DNA from: Ekhidna sp964289745
Lineage (GTDB): Bacteria; Bacteroidota; Bacteroidia; Cytophagales; Cyclobacteriaceae
Length of the DNA stretch: 64,000 nt
Reading direction: 5' to 3'
Assembly: GCA_964289745.1 (NCBI GenBank)
Contig: CAXYMM010000001.1
Coordinates: 930,001 to 994,000 of the forward strand
This document shows positions 9,139-16,898 of the stretch, piece after piece. Each line of letters opens with the position of its first letter. The stretch's first letter is position 1. The notes under the pieces were generated by a model. That model was not told where the DNA came from, ran no database searches, and saw nothing but the letters and a program-made list of their open reading frames with translations. Both the position numbers and the translations under genes were made by a program.

Positions 9139-9568
9139 ACGCTTTATTTTAAATAGTGTGCTGGATTTATTGTATGACTATTCTTTACTAAATCGAAATG
9201 ATGGTTCTTGCCATTTCGGAGGGGTATCTGGAAGATAAAAAAAGCTGGGCATTTTATGATTTCAGTGCTTACGAATTTCCTGATTGGGAAGGATGTGCTT
9301 AACCAGTTTAAAGGTAGCAACCATTCTCGACCGATCTCCTTGTTAATGGCTTTTGCTTAAGACAACCCGAACAAAGAATCACGATACATGAACTAAAAAG
9401 GATGAGAGCGTTTAGTGTCTATTTCTTCGATAATAAACGCTAAGAAAGAAAACCTAATATTGCCCGATATAAAAATCAAAAGAGGAGGGAGAGAATGAAA
9501 GCAGTTGAGACCAGAATGTTGGGAATCGAAAAGGTTGAAAACAAAAAACCGAAACACCTGAAAATAAA
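9139..9568. other. Intergenic spacer, no confident gene
   Basis: 430 bases between converging queG and the RNA methyltransferase. A 34-codon frame at 9198-9302 (starts MMVLAISEGYLEDKKSWAFY) and another frame reading GHFMISVLTNFLIGKDVLNQ overlap in the first half. Either could be leftover coding sequence, but neither is recognisable. The second half is purine-rich and shows nothing. Confidence 0.4.
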
Positions 9569-10681
9569 TCAATACAATTCATATTTAGAAAAATCACATG
9601 CTAGCTTCCCATTGTAGAGTGTTATGCGCTCCGCATCTTTAAGCCTAATTTGTCGAAGAGCTTTTTTATTGGAACTGATAAGCCATAAATCATATCCTTT
9701 AAAATTATTCTTGAAGGCATCGCCCATGGTTTGGTAGAAGTTCAAGATATCATCCCCGATTCGTTCGCCGTAAGGAGGGTTGGTCACAATTATTCCCTTG
9801 TCATTTATGGGCTTGAAATTTCTAAAATCCATTTTTTTCACTTTCACCCCTTTTCTCAAGCCTATTTTGCCTAATGATTTTTTCGCCAGTTCTACTGCTT
9901 TTTCGTCTATGTCTATGCCTGTTATTTCTAGTTGAGGTTTTCTCACTTTGACCCGTTCTTCGGTCAGCAAATTATTGAAAAGGACGGGACTATATTGAGG
10001 CCATGATCGAAATCCAAACTCCTTTCGCTTTAGATTAGGCGGCATGTTCATCGCCAGCATAGCTGCTTCCACGATGATCGTTCCACTTCCACACATTGGG
10101 TCTACTAATGGCGTTTTCGCGTCCCATCCTGAAAGCATCAGCATCCCTGCAGCAAGCACCTCGTTCATTGGTGCGCGGTGACCCTCTTCTCTGTAGCCTC
10201 TTTGATTTAGTGTGGAACCAGAACTATCCATAGAAACAGTAAAAAAATCGTTTGCGCAGTGAAGGTTCAACTGTACATCGGGATTATCAGTACTAATGGA
10301 AGGTCTTCTCCGGTATTTGTTCCGAAATTGATCAACTATGGCGTCTTTTGCCTTAAGCCCCACAAACTTTGAATGCGTAAATATTTCTGAAAAGACAACC
10401 GGGTCAATTGCAAAAGTTTGATCTACATCTAAAAAGTTAGACCAATCAAACGCCATCATTTGATCATATAGCTGCTTCTCATCCTTTGCATGAAAGGAAT
10501 AAATGGGTACGAGAATTTTCATAGCTGTACGCAGACAAAGATTTGCTCTATAAAGAAAGGTTGGGTTGCCTTCACATTTCACACCACGTGTGATTTTTTC
10601 AATCTTTTCTCCTCCTAAATTTTTGACCTCCTCACTAAGTATATCCTCGAATCCAAATAATGTTTTTATCGTGATTTTCAT
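9569..10681 (-). CDS. THUMP-domain class I RNA methyltransferase (RlmL N-terminal / Trm14-like)
   Basis: 370 residues. The N-terminal ferredoxin-like and THUMP region (residues ~1-155) binds RNA. It is followed by a Rossmann methyltransferase: QRGYREEGHRAPMNE, SAM-binding motif VDPMCGSGTIIVEAA, acidic motif ITGIDIDEKAVELA, and catalytic VTNPPYGERIG. This matches the group that methylates guanine N2 in 23S rRNA (RlmL-type) or tRNA. The exact target cannot be assigned from sequence. It is transcribed leftwards after the NMT1-like gene with an 80-base gap, so the two may share a transcript. Confidence 0.93.
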   Translation of the reverse strand: MKITIKTLFGFEDILSEEVKNLGGEKIEKITRGVKCEGNPTFLYRANLCLRTAMKILVPIYSFHAKDEKQLYDQMMAFDWSNFLDVDQTFAIDPVVFSEIFTHSKFVGLKAKDAIVDQFRNKYRRRPSISTDNPDVQLNLHCANDFFTVSMDSSGSTLNQRGYREEGHRAPMNEVLAAGMLMLSGWDAKTPLVDPMCGSGTIIVEAAMLAMNMPPNLKRKEFGFRSWPQYSPVLFNNLLTEERVKVRKPQLEITGIDIDEKAVELAKKSLGKIGLRKGVKVKKMDFRNFKPINDKGIIVTNPPYGERIGDDILNFYQTMGDAFKNNFKGYDLWLISSNKKALRQIRLKDAERITLYNGKLACDFSKYELY

Positions 10682-10760
10682 TGAAAAGCAAAGCTACCCC
10701 TTTCACTAATTTACTAACTACAGAAATTCGCTCTGGATAGCTTTCATGGAGGTCTATCTA

Positions 10761-11639
10761 TCAAGACTCATGTTTGCACGAGAGGTTAATCAAAAAATGA
10801 TTCCAATTGATTTTAGCATCTGATTCAGGGGTATTTTCCCCTTTTTTAAGGTAAAAAATCACCTCCTCCAGCTCCTGTGGGGTTAAATTCTGACCGCTTC
10901 CCCACTCCACTCTCTCAAACCATTTTTTTACACCTGCTACTGGCAATTGATATCGATCTGAAATGAGTGTTACTGCTTTTGGATCACGCTTTAAACCCGC
11001 TGCAAAACCGGTCGCAGATTGAGTTACCTTATCAATTATATTTTGATTTTTCATGTAATATTCCATCCGAACTGCTATTACAAAACAAGGCCATGGTGTA
11101 AATACACTACCTGCTCGATAGAGATTGTTTGGCTCGCAATAAGGTTCAGTAGTGAAGCGTTCCCATAGAAACACGTCTATCTGTCTTTTCTGGAATGCCT
11201 TCATCGCACCATCAAAGTCATCTACCACTCTGAAGGCTATTCGGTCTTGCGAGATACCGCTCTGCTGTGCATAAAGGGTGGCCATTAAATGCGATCCAGA
11301 CCCTTTTCGACTTATTCCAAAAACCAAATTTTTCGAAGCGTCAATGTCTATTTCATCTTCTTGCAACAAATGAACACCCCATTCCAAACTGCTTTGCACA
11401 TATACCTTCAAAATTTTGGAATCGCTCTGTTTTAGTATATCTGAGACGATGCCCTCGGTAAGAAGAACTGCTAAATCCAACTCTTTGGCATTCAATAAAG
11501 AAGTCATTTCGCCAGTTCCCCCCGGGCAATCCTGCCAACACAAATTAACCCCTATCTCATTCAATTTACCGGACTCAATCATTAAATGCCAAGGCAAGTT
11601 GTAATGCTCAGGAACCCCACCAATTCTCAACATTAGCAT
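10761..11639 (-). CDS. Cytoplasmic NMT1/THI5-like (SsuA-fold) solute-binding-type protein
   Basis: 292 residues with the periplasmic-binding-protein fold seen in NMT1/THI5/SsuA families: an opening LRIGGVPEHYNLPWHL, a substrate-loop region CPGGTGEMTSLLNAKELD, and LVFGISRKGSGSHLMATLY. No signal peptide or lipobox is present and no ABC permease or ATPase is adjacent, so it is probably cytoplasmic rather than a transporter receptor. It lies 420 bases from a TPP riboswitch transcribed the other way. A thiamine-related role is possible but unproven, and the CCCxC motif of eukaryotic THI5 pyrimidine synthases is absent. The start could be either of two ATGs (11639 or 11633). Confidence 0.75.
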   Translation of the reverse strand: MLMLRIGGVPEHYNLPWHLMIESGKLNEIGVNLCWQDCPGGTGEMTSLLNAKELDLAVLLTEGIVSDILKQSDSKILKVYVQSSLEWGVHLLQEDEIDIDASKNLVFGISRKGSGSHLMATLYAQQSGISQDRIAFRVVDDFDGAMKAFQKRQIDVFLWERFTTEPYCEPNNLYRAGSVFTPWPCFVIAVRMEYYMKNQNIIDKVTQSATGFAAGLKRDPKAVTLISDRYQLPVAGVKKWFERVEWGSGQNLTPQELEEVIFYLKKGENTPESDAKINWNHFLINLSCKHES

Positions 11640-12052
11640 AGTGCAAAAATGTTTTTTTATGCTCGATTAACAATGATCAATTAAAAGATCATAAAACGCC
11701 CAAACCGCTTACTTTTTATTTAAGTCGGGGTTGGACTGAAGCTATGTTTTGAATCTTAACATTAAGAAAACATTTTTTCTCAATCGATGAATCTTAATCT
11801 AAAGAATCACTGGCTTCTATTAGTTGTGGTCTCAAGGATAGAGGATGAGAGAAAAAAGTTGTGCTGATTTTGCAGTAAAACAATTATTTTAATGGCCATC
11901 AGAGACGACTTTGCATTCTATCAAATCCATCTAGCGATCAAAAAATTATAAAAGTTTAGCAAATATGCCTATTATTTAATAGGACGATTCGCTTCCTCCC
12001 TTCATTTTATCCTTTGTAAATGCATCTTTTTTTAAGCACAATTTTTTTTTAC
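11640..12052. other. Spacer upstream of the thiamine locus, no gene
   Basis: AT-rich DNA between divergent genes. It contains two small inverted repeats (TGATCAATTAAAAGATCA near 11672 and CCTATTATTTAATAGG near 11968) and a 19-codon frame starting MAIRDDFAF near 11892. None can be assigned a role. Confidence 0.4.
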
Positions 12053-12060
12053 TAAATTTG
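12053..12060 (+). promoter_or_regulatory. Bacteroidota -7 promoter box ahead of the TPP riboswitch
   Basis: TAAATTTG matches the TAnnTTTG -7 consensus perfectly and places the transcript start a few bases before the riboswitch aptamer at 12068. No clear -33 TTTG lies 19-21 bases upstream. The position relative to the aptamer is the main support. Confidence 0.55.
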
Positions 12061-12067
12061 GCGAAGC

Positions 12068-12153
12068 AAAGGGGTGCCAACTTGTCCTGAACAAGAGATA
12101 CGGCTGAGATCATACCCATTGACCTGATCTGGATAATGCCAGCGTAGGGACGG
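12068..12153 (+). promoter_or_regulatory. TPP riboswitch (THI box)
   Basis: The conserved THI-box elements occur in order: AAGGGGTGCC, a variable P3 arm, CGGCTGAGATCATACCC, GACCTGATCTGGATAATGCC and AGCGTAGGGA. These form the pyrimidine-sensing (CTGAGA) and diphosphate-sensing (CCTGATCTGGATAATGCC) halves of the TPP aptamer. Binding of thiamine diphosphate would reduce expression of the downstream TonB receptor and following genes. A possible terminator stem lies between the aptamer and the start codon. Confidence 0.97.
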
Positions 12154-12184
12154 TCTTTAAGACCGATTGTATGATAAACTGAAT

Positions 12185-12214
12185 GAAGAGTCCCCGTTCT
12201 TCGTATGTTTTTTT
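12185..12214 (+). terminator. Possible riboswitch expression-platform terminator
   Basis: GAAGAGT-CCCC-GTTCTTC can form a 7-bp stem (two G-U pairs) followed by GTATG and seven Ts, ending 18 bases before the receptor start. Another small hairpin, CGGTCTTTAAGACCG, lies at 12151-12165. Together they could form the terminator/antiterminator pair of the TPP riboswitch; the stem is weak and the assignment is inferred from position. Confidence 0.45.
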
Positions 12215-12232
12215 AAGTTTTTATAATAAATA

Positions 12233-14302
12233 ATGAGAATTTTAAGTTTGGTAGTCCTCGTGCTGTTTTGGAATCTGACTTATGGGCAAGATTCTTTAAA
12301 AACAGTTCAACTAGAAGAAGTGGCCATTATGGCAGTGAGAGCCAATGAAAATGCCCCCTTTCCTCAATCCACTTTAACCAAAAAAGAAATAGATAAAGTA
12401 TACGTAGGGCAGCACCCTATCTTCCTCCTTGAAAAGTCTACTCCTGGTATGTATACCTACTCCGAGTCTGGAACTTCGTTTGCAAATTATGGTCAGCTTC
12501 TTCTTCGTGGGATCAATCAGGAGCGTATAAACTTTACTTTGAATGGTGTCCCCTTAAACGACATGATCGATCAAGGCGTTTTCTTCTCCAATTTCACGGA
12601 TATCTCTTCCAACTTTGAGAGTATTCAGGTGCAAAGAGGAGTAGGTACATCCTCAAACGGAGTAAGTAGCTATGGTGGATCCATCAATTTTGAATCGCTT
12701 AATTTGAAAAACAAAGAAGCTTTTACAAGCATACAGCTGGGTCGTGGTTCTTTTAACACCTTTCGAGGCAATTTTCAGCATTTTACTGGAATCAATAAAA
12801 AAGGCTGGGGTTTTATGGGAGGGCTAAGTGCGCTTACATCGGATGGGTATAAAGATAATACAGACTCTAAAGCACTCTCCTTTTTTACGACTGGTGGACA
12901 TTATGGAGATAAAGATGTGCTAAAATTTACATTTTTCATTTCCAGAAGCCGGAATGGGCTTGGGTATCAAACCATTGAAGAATCAATACTTGATCAGAAT
13001 CGCACCCTCAATAGTTTAAATGAAAATGACCAGGATGATGCGATTCAATTTTTTGGGCAGGTGCAGTTCAACAGGGCATTAAACAAAAATTGGACGTTGG
13101 GTTTCACCACTTATTATGGTGGGGTAAATATCAAAGAATTCCTTTTTGGGTTCGAACAAGACAACGGCACGCTTAGTGCAATCAACTATCCATTAAGAAA
13201 TAACCACGTGGGAGGTATCGTAAATTTGAACTATCAAAAAAATAACCTTGAAATTAATTCTGGCCTGCATACTTACGGATTCTATAGAAAAAATGAAGAG
13301 GCTACTTTTCTTCCCTCCAAATTAGATCCTTACTACAACGAAAAATCAAGAAAGCAAGAAATCTCTGGATTTGTAAAAGTGAACTATCAATTAGGCAAAC
13401 TGACCCTCTATGGAGATCTTCAAGCCCGAAATGCTATGCTTAGCATTACCCCTGATTATGTCTTCTTAGGTATTGCAGATGAGGGCGATTTGGATTTTAA
13501 TTGGACTTTCGTCAATCCAAGAATTGGTATTACTTATGAAGTAACTAAAGACCTTTCTTTTTACAGTTCTTTTGGAAAAAGTGGAAGAGAGCCTACTAGA
13601 ATTGACTACCTGGCGGATTTTAGTATAAATACAAATAATTACCCTACTCTTCGAAGTGGAGGAAGATTTACCGAAGAATATGCAAATGACCTTGAAATAG
13701 GAACAAGATACACGCGAGAAAACTTCTCCATTGATGCCAACTACTATTTTATGAATTTTAAGGACGAAATAGCTCCTATCGGTGATGTAGTTGGGTTTGG
13801 GCTACCTCGTCGATTAAATATTCCAAGAAGCACAAGAAAAGGGGTAGAATTAGCTTGGGCCTACCAAATATCTCCCAAATTTAGCTGGTCTGGAAACCTA
13901 GCTTATTTAGATACAGAAATAAAAGAACTGGAGCTAAACGGTAAAGATCTTTCCAAAAATGAACAAGCGTTAAGTCCTGATTGGATCATAAACGCTACAT
14001 TAAATGCATCGCCGATAGACAACCTCTCTCTGGCTCTCTCTGGGCGGTATTTAGGGAATCAGTTTATGGAAGTAACCAATCGCACATCTTTTCAGATTCC
14101 TTCCTCTTTTGTAGTCGATCTTCGTGTCGAGATAGCCATTAGTCCTTCTATTAAGGTATCCGGTTTTGTAAATAACCTATTGGATAATGAATACTACACC
14201 TTTGGCCTGCCATCTGATACGGACAATAGTGGCAATATAGAGAGTGGTTTCTTTGTTCAGCCGAAACGAAATTTTTTTGCTCAACTAACCTGTACCTTTT
14301 AG
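12233..14302 (+). CDS. TonB-dependent outer-membrane receptor, probably for thiamine
   Basis: 689 residues: signal peptide (RILSLVVLVLFWNLTYGQ), TonB box region (VQLEEVAIMA), plug domain with LLRGINQERINFTLNGVPL and VQRGVGTSSNGVSSYGGSI, then a 22-strand-type barrel ending in YTFGLP...FFAQLTCTF with a terminal phenylalanine. It lies directly under a TPP riboswitch, so it is predicted to import thiamine or a precursor across the outer membrane when TPP is low, as known for thiamine receptors in Bacteroides. No carboxypeptidase-like or SusD partner is present. Following genes continue the thiamine unit. Confidence 0.9.
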   Translation: MRILSLVVLVLFWNLTYGQDSLKTVQLEEVAIMAVRANENAPFPQSTLTKKEIDKVYVGQHPIFLLEKSTPGMYTYSESGTSFANYGQLLLRGINQERINFTLNGVPLNDMIDQGVFFSNFTDISSNFESIQVQRGVGTSSNGVSSYGGSINFESLNLKNKEAFTSIQLGRGSFNTFRGNFQHFTGINKKGWGFMGGLSALTSDGYKDNTDSKALSFFTTGGHYGDKDVLKFTFFISRSRNGLGYQTIEESILDQNRTLNSLNENDQDDAIQFFGQVQFNRALNKNWTLGFTTYYGGVNIKEFLFGFEQDNGTLSAINYPLRNNHVGGIVNLNYQKNNLEINSGLHTYGFYRKNEEATFLPSKLDPYYNEKSRKQEISGFVKVNYQLGKLTLYGDLQARNAMLSITPDYVFLGIADEGDLDFNWTFVNPRIGITYEVTKDLSFYSSFGKSGREPTRIDYLADFSINTNNYPTLRSGGRFTEEYANDLEIGTRYTRENFSIDANYYFMNFKDEIAPIGDVVGFGLPRRLNIPRSTRKGVELAWAYQISPKFSWSGNLAYLDTEIKELELNGKDLSKNEQALSPDWIINATLNASPIDNLSLALSGRYLGNQFMEVTNRTSFQIPSSFVVDLRVEIAISPSIKVSGFVNNLLDNEYYTFGLPSDTDNSGNIESGFFVQPKRNFFAQLTCTF

Positions 14303-14317
14303 GTTGTACAGCTATGA

Positions 14318-14728
14318 ATGAAATTGAAAAAGGAGAAAAATTTGATGTCGCTACCGAGGCACTTCGAAGCTAGCATAGGCGAAATGAGGGGTTTTTCATC
14401 AGAAACGATACCAAAAATTATGAACAGTATTATGAAGGACCTTACAAACGACAAGAACTATGGCATAATCATGGGGATGATGAACCGAAACACTCTAAAG
14501 TTACGGAGAGGAAGGGTGCAAAAAGCCATCAGTAAAAACAACCATTACGTCACCGCAAATTTTTATACCCCCAAAACACGGAAGACACTCATCGCCAAAG
14601 CCTTGCCAGATCGGGATTATACCATCACTTGGAATGCAACAATGTTATCTAAATGTTTTCCTAAACAGCAGTGGCATTTACCTTATGGAGATTTTTTTGG
14701 TTTTTATGTAAAATTTAATGTCGAGTAA
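14318..14728 (+). CDS. Uncertain ORF in the thiamine unit; may be a decayed gene
   Basis: A 136-codon frame between the receptor and the AIR-synthase-like gene, ending immediately before the next ATG. A better start may be ATG 14345, preceded by AAAGGAG. I do not recognise the product. Another frame across the same DNA also reads as natural protein (FIRNDTKNYEQYYEGPY, then KRQELWHNHGDDEPKHSK) from about 14395 to 14535 before a stop, and a third frame begins MNEIEKGEKFDVATEALRS at 14314. The C-terminal third (PDRDYTITWNATMLSK, HLPYGDFFGFYVKF) looks natural in the annotated frame. This mixture suggests a gene broken by frameshifts rather than an intact 136-residue protein. Confidence 0.4.
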   Translation: MKLKKEKNLMSLPRHFEASIGEMRGFSSETIPKIMNSIMKDLTNDKNYGIIMGMMNRNTLKLRRGRVQKAISKNNHYVTANFYTPKTRKTLIAKALPDRDYTITWNATMLSKCFPKQQWHLPYGDFFGFYVKFNVE

Positions 14729-15793
14729 ATGGGTGCTTTCGAAGATCAGTTTGGGAAAGTAAGTGCCCAAATTTTCAAAGAAGACCTGATGGGTTCTTGC
14801 GGTACCCGACGAAAAGAAGTTTTATGTGGCCCTTCTTTTGGGGTGGATACTTCCATAATCGATCTGAAAAATGGATCCGGACTTGCCGTAGCTAGCGATC
14901 CTTTGTCACTAATTCCCTCTTTGGGCATGGAGGTCTCGGCATGGCTTTCTGTTCATTTGATTGTAAACGATATTTGTACCACTGGATTTTCGCCACAATA
15001 TGCCCAGTTCGTACTCAACCTTCCGGTGAGTCTGTCCAGAGAAGATTTTGCATCCTACTGGAATTACATTCACTCACTTTGTGCGAAACATGAAATAGCC
15101 ATAACAGGAGGTCATACCGGGCAGATTCCAGGTCAGGACTCCACCATATCAGGTGGAGGCACCATGTTTGTACAAGCACCCCTCGACCAGTTTTTGACTA
15201 GTAACAAGGCAAAACCAGGGGATAGTATTATTGTGACCAAGCAATCGGCAAATTCAGCCACTGCTCTGCTGGCTATGGCCTTTCCAGAAACAGTTAAAAA
15301 TAAATGCGGTGATGAAGTACAGCAAAAGGTAGAAAGCAATTTCTGGAACCTTTCCGTTAAAAAAGAAGCCCTTATCGCATCTCAAAACCTCATTCCTCAT
15401 GTTGAATTAACAACCATGCACGATGTGACAGAGGGGGGGGTGCTGGGTGCCATAAACGAACTTGCGATTGCTTCATCCTGTGGATTTACTCTAATCGAAG
15501 AAGCACTTCCTATTTCTGAAGAAGTAAGCCTGGTGGCCCATTGCTTTGAAATTGATCCTTTTGTTTCGATAGGTTCAGGTGCAATGATCATGACCGTTAC
15601 AAATGGGGCAGAAGAAAAATTAATCAATAAGCTAAATGAGGAAGGTATTCGAGCAACTAGAGTGGGACATCTTACCGCCAAAAAGGATAAGATCATTACC
15701 TCTGATTTCGGAGCAGAATCAACCTTCCAATTCAATGGAATAGACCCCTACTGGGCGGCTTTTTTCAATGCACTTAAAGCGGGATGGAATTAA
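14729..15793 (+). CDS. AIR synthase (PurM/HypE/ThiL superfamily) protein
   Basis: 354 residues. The PurM-like N-terminal domain shows GPSFGVDTSIIDL, VASDPLSLIPSLGMEV, HLIVNDICTTGFSPQYA and ITGGHTGQIPG; the C-terminal domain shows MHDVTEGGVLGAINELA and IGSGAMIMTV. This fold binds ATP and phosphorylates or activates a substrate; members include PurM, SelD, HypE and ThiL. Its closest look is HypE-like, but there are no hydrogenase genes here and it is translated with a thiamine operon, so a role in thiamine phosphate metabolism is plausible. The real ThiL pattern is not seen, so no symbol is given. The broken thiE begins inside its last codons. Confidence 0.8.
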   Translation: MGAFEDQFGKVSAQIFKEDLMGSCGTRRKEVLCGPSFGVDTSIIDLKNGSGLAVASDPLSLIPSLGMEVSAWLSVHLIVNDICTTGFSPQYAQFVLNLPVSLSREDFASYWNYIHSLCAKHEIAITGGHTGQIPGQDSTISGGGTMFVQAPLDQFLTSNKAKPGDSIIVTKQSANSATALLAMAFPETVKNKCGDEVQQKVESNFWNLSVKKEALIASQNLIPHVELTTMHDVTEGGVLGAINELAIASSCGFTLIEEALPISEEVSLVAHCFEIDPFVSIGSGAMIMTVTNGAEEKLINKLNEEGIRATRVGHLTAKKDKIITSDFGAESTFQFNGIDPYWAAFFNALKAGWN

Positions 15794-16180
15794 AGGAAAT
15801 ATACCTTGGCATTGATCCCAAAAACGATGGGGAAGAATGACTGGCGAAGACAAAATCCACTTTGGAAGGAAATTCGGGTACCATCCAAATTTGGAATCAT
15901 GGGGACGATAGAATTTCAAGGACTCAAAAATGCCAATTCGTCATAAAGATCAAAGAGATCGATGTCAGTTTTAATGCGCCTGTAATTATGAATGAAGACT
16001 GGGAAGCGGTCATGGAAGCAAACCTAGACGGTGTCCATTACGACCAAATGCATGAAAAATACACAGATTTTAAAAAAAATTGAGAAAAAATTTGGTCGTT
16101 ATAAAATAGTGTCGTATGTTTGTCATGATTTGATTGTGCAATCGCACAAATTTGATTTTCAGTTATTAATTTTTCATGTA
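15784..16180 (+). pseudogene. Broken thiamine-phosphate synthase (ThiE) gene
   Basis: The frame starts at ATG 15784, overlapping the previous gene's end, and reads MELKEIYLGIDPKNDGEE before an in-frame TGA (15838-15840), then continues (LAKTKSTLEGNSGTIQIWNH; FNAPVIMNEDWEAVMEANL, DGVHYDQ). The last part matches the ThiE/TenI barrel segment (P-I-N-D...DGVH). The frame stops at 16081, but dropping one A from an eight-A run (16072-16079) continues into IEKKFGRYKIVSYVCHDLIV, again ThiE-like. The remaining C-terminal third is missing. One nonsense codon, one frameshift and a truncation show the gene is dead. Its place under the TPP riboswitch supports the thiamine assignment. Confidence 0.8.
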
Positions 16181-16211
16181 TTAATATTTTTTTTGTGTTA
16201 ATAGATATATT

Positions 16212-16249
16212 AAAAAAGCCCCTGACTTTGATGGTTTGGGGTTTTTTTT
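16212..16249 (+). terminator. Rho-independent terminator of the thiamine operon
   Basis: AAAAAAGCCCC pairs with GGGGTTTTTTT across a 15-base loop, followed by a T-run. It ends the transcript about 30 bases after the last thiE-like sequence and could also act in reverse. Confidence 0.8.
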
Positions 16250-16464
16250 GTGAAAATTTCGTGAGACGTTCTTCAAAAACGTTAGACTCTTCACCTACCT
16301 TATATTATGTATTGATCGACGGCTAGCGATAGGCGTACTTAATAATGTCAATATCAATCGGAATAGCGAAATTTTTGCTCCTCGCTATTAATTAATCGCT
16401 ACAGGCTAACTAATTTATTCTAAGAATTTTCGCCTGGAAAATACGTTTATCCAATTTTTAGGAG
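16250..16464. other. Spacer with no gene seen
   Basis: AT-rich DNA containing short partial palindromes (for example GACGGCTAGCGATAGGCG and TCGCTATTAATTAATCGC). No open frame looks coding and no homologue was recognised. Confidence 0.4.
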
Positions 16465-16529
16465 CAAGCCCATGCACTTTATAAGAAAATAATTTAGCGT
16501 TTTCAAGCCTACTTAATAAAAAAAAATCT
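16465..16529. repeat. Dispersed ~64-bp repeat, copy 1
   Basis: From CAAGCCCATGCACTTTATAA through CGTTTTCAAGCCTACTTAAT to the A-run and TCT, this stretch recurs at 63937-64000 with two substitutions and one A-run indel. It ends 18 bases before the -33 box of the promoter driving the repeat-containing lipoprotein locus. It has no coding potential. Confidence 0.9.
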
Positions 16530-16546
16530 TTTTTTTATTAAATTTT

Positions 16547-16578
16547 TTTGCAAATACGATTTAATACCCTTATTCTTG
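16547..16578 (+). promoter_or_regulatory. Bacteroidota-type promoter of the leader ORF / lipoprotein
   Basis: TTTG at 16547-16550 lies 20 bases upstream of TATTCTTG at 16571-16578, matching the TTTG / TAnnTTTG pair at seven of eight -7 positions with the usual 19-21-base spacing. Transcription would begin near 16585, about 20 bases before the leader ATG. Confidence 0.65.
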
Positions 16579-16604
16579 TATTTTAAATTTAAAATAATAG
16601 TAAA

Positions 16605-16898
16605 ATGCAATTTTTCGACCAATTAAACATCTCAATAAAAAATCTCGACAAAACACGAAACGAACCGAAAAATTTTGAATTTGTGGATAATCAAATCAAA
16701 TCAAATCAAATCAAATCAAATCAAATCAAATCAAATCAAATCAAATCAAATCAAATCAAATCAAATCAAATCAAATCAAATCAAATCAAATCAAATCAAA
16801 TCAAATCAAATCAAATCAAATCAAATCAAATCAAATCAAATCAAATCAAATCAAATCAAATCAAATCAAATCAAATCAAATCAAATCCAAACCGATGA
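16605..16898 (+). CDS. Leader ORF carrying the pentanucleotide tract (NQIKS repeats)
   Basis: 97 residues: a unique 28-residue head (MQFFDQLNISIKNLDKTRNE, then PKNFEFVD) followed by about thirteen NQIKS pentapeptides encoded by the TCAAA tract and a short NPNR tail. Its stop TGA (16896-16898) overlaps the ATG of the lipoprotein (16895-16897) as ATGA, an arrangement typical of translational coupling. The head lies just behind a good promoter. The pentapeptide array itself is probably a by-product of the DNA repeat, so the ORF may act as a translated leader rather than as a useful protein. Changing the copy number shifts its exit frame. Confidence 0.55.
   Translation: MQFFDQLNISIKNLDKTRNEPKNFEFVDNQIKSNQIKSNQIKSNQIKSNQIKSNQIKSNQIKSNQIKSNQIKSNQIKSNQIKSNQIKSNQIKSNPNR
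16689..16887 (+). repeat. Pentanucleotide microsatellite (TCAAA)39
   Basis: 39 perfect consecutive TCAAA units occupy 16691-16885, with partial units either side (AA before, TC after). There is not one interruption. Because 5 and 3 share no factor, every reading frame of this strand cycles through the same five codons (Ser-Asn-Gln-Ile-Lys) without a stop, while each added or lost unit shifts the frame downstream. A perfect tract of this length is expected to be hypermutable by strand slippage. Confidence 0.98.

Noticed and set aside
14729..15793. SelD (selenophosphate synthetase)
   Set aside because: The N-terminal catalytic Cys/Sec-Gly-Cys-Lys motif is missing.
15784..16083. UGA read as selenocysteine (selenoprotein next to a SelD-like gene)
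   Set aside because: The same gene also has a frameshift and is truncated; the AIR-synthase protein lacks SelD N-terminal motifs, no SECIS-like hairpin was evident, and other pseudogenes here stop at UAA or UAG too.
16689..16887. CRISPR or larger repeat array
   Set aside because: A five-base microsatellite without spacers; no cas genes.
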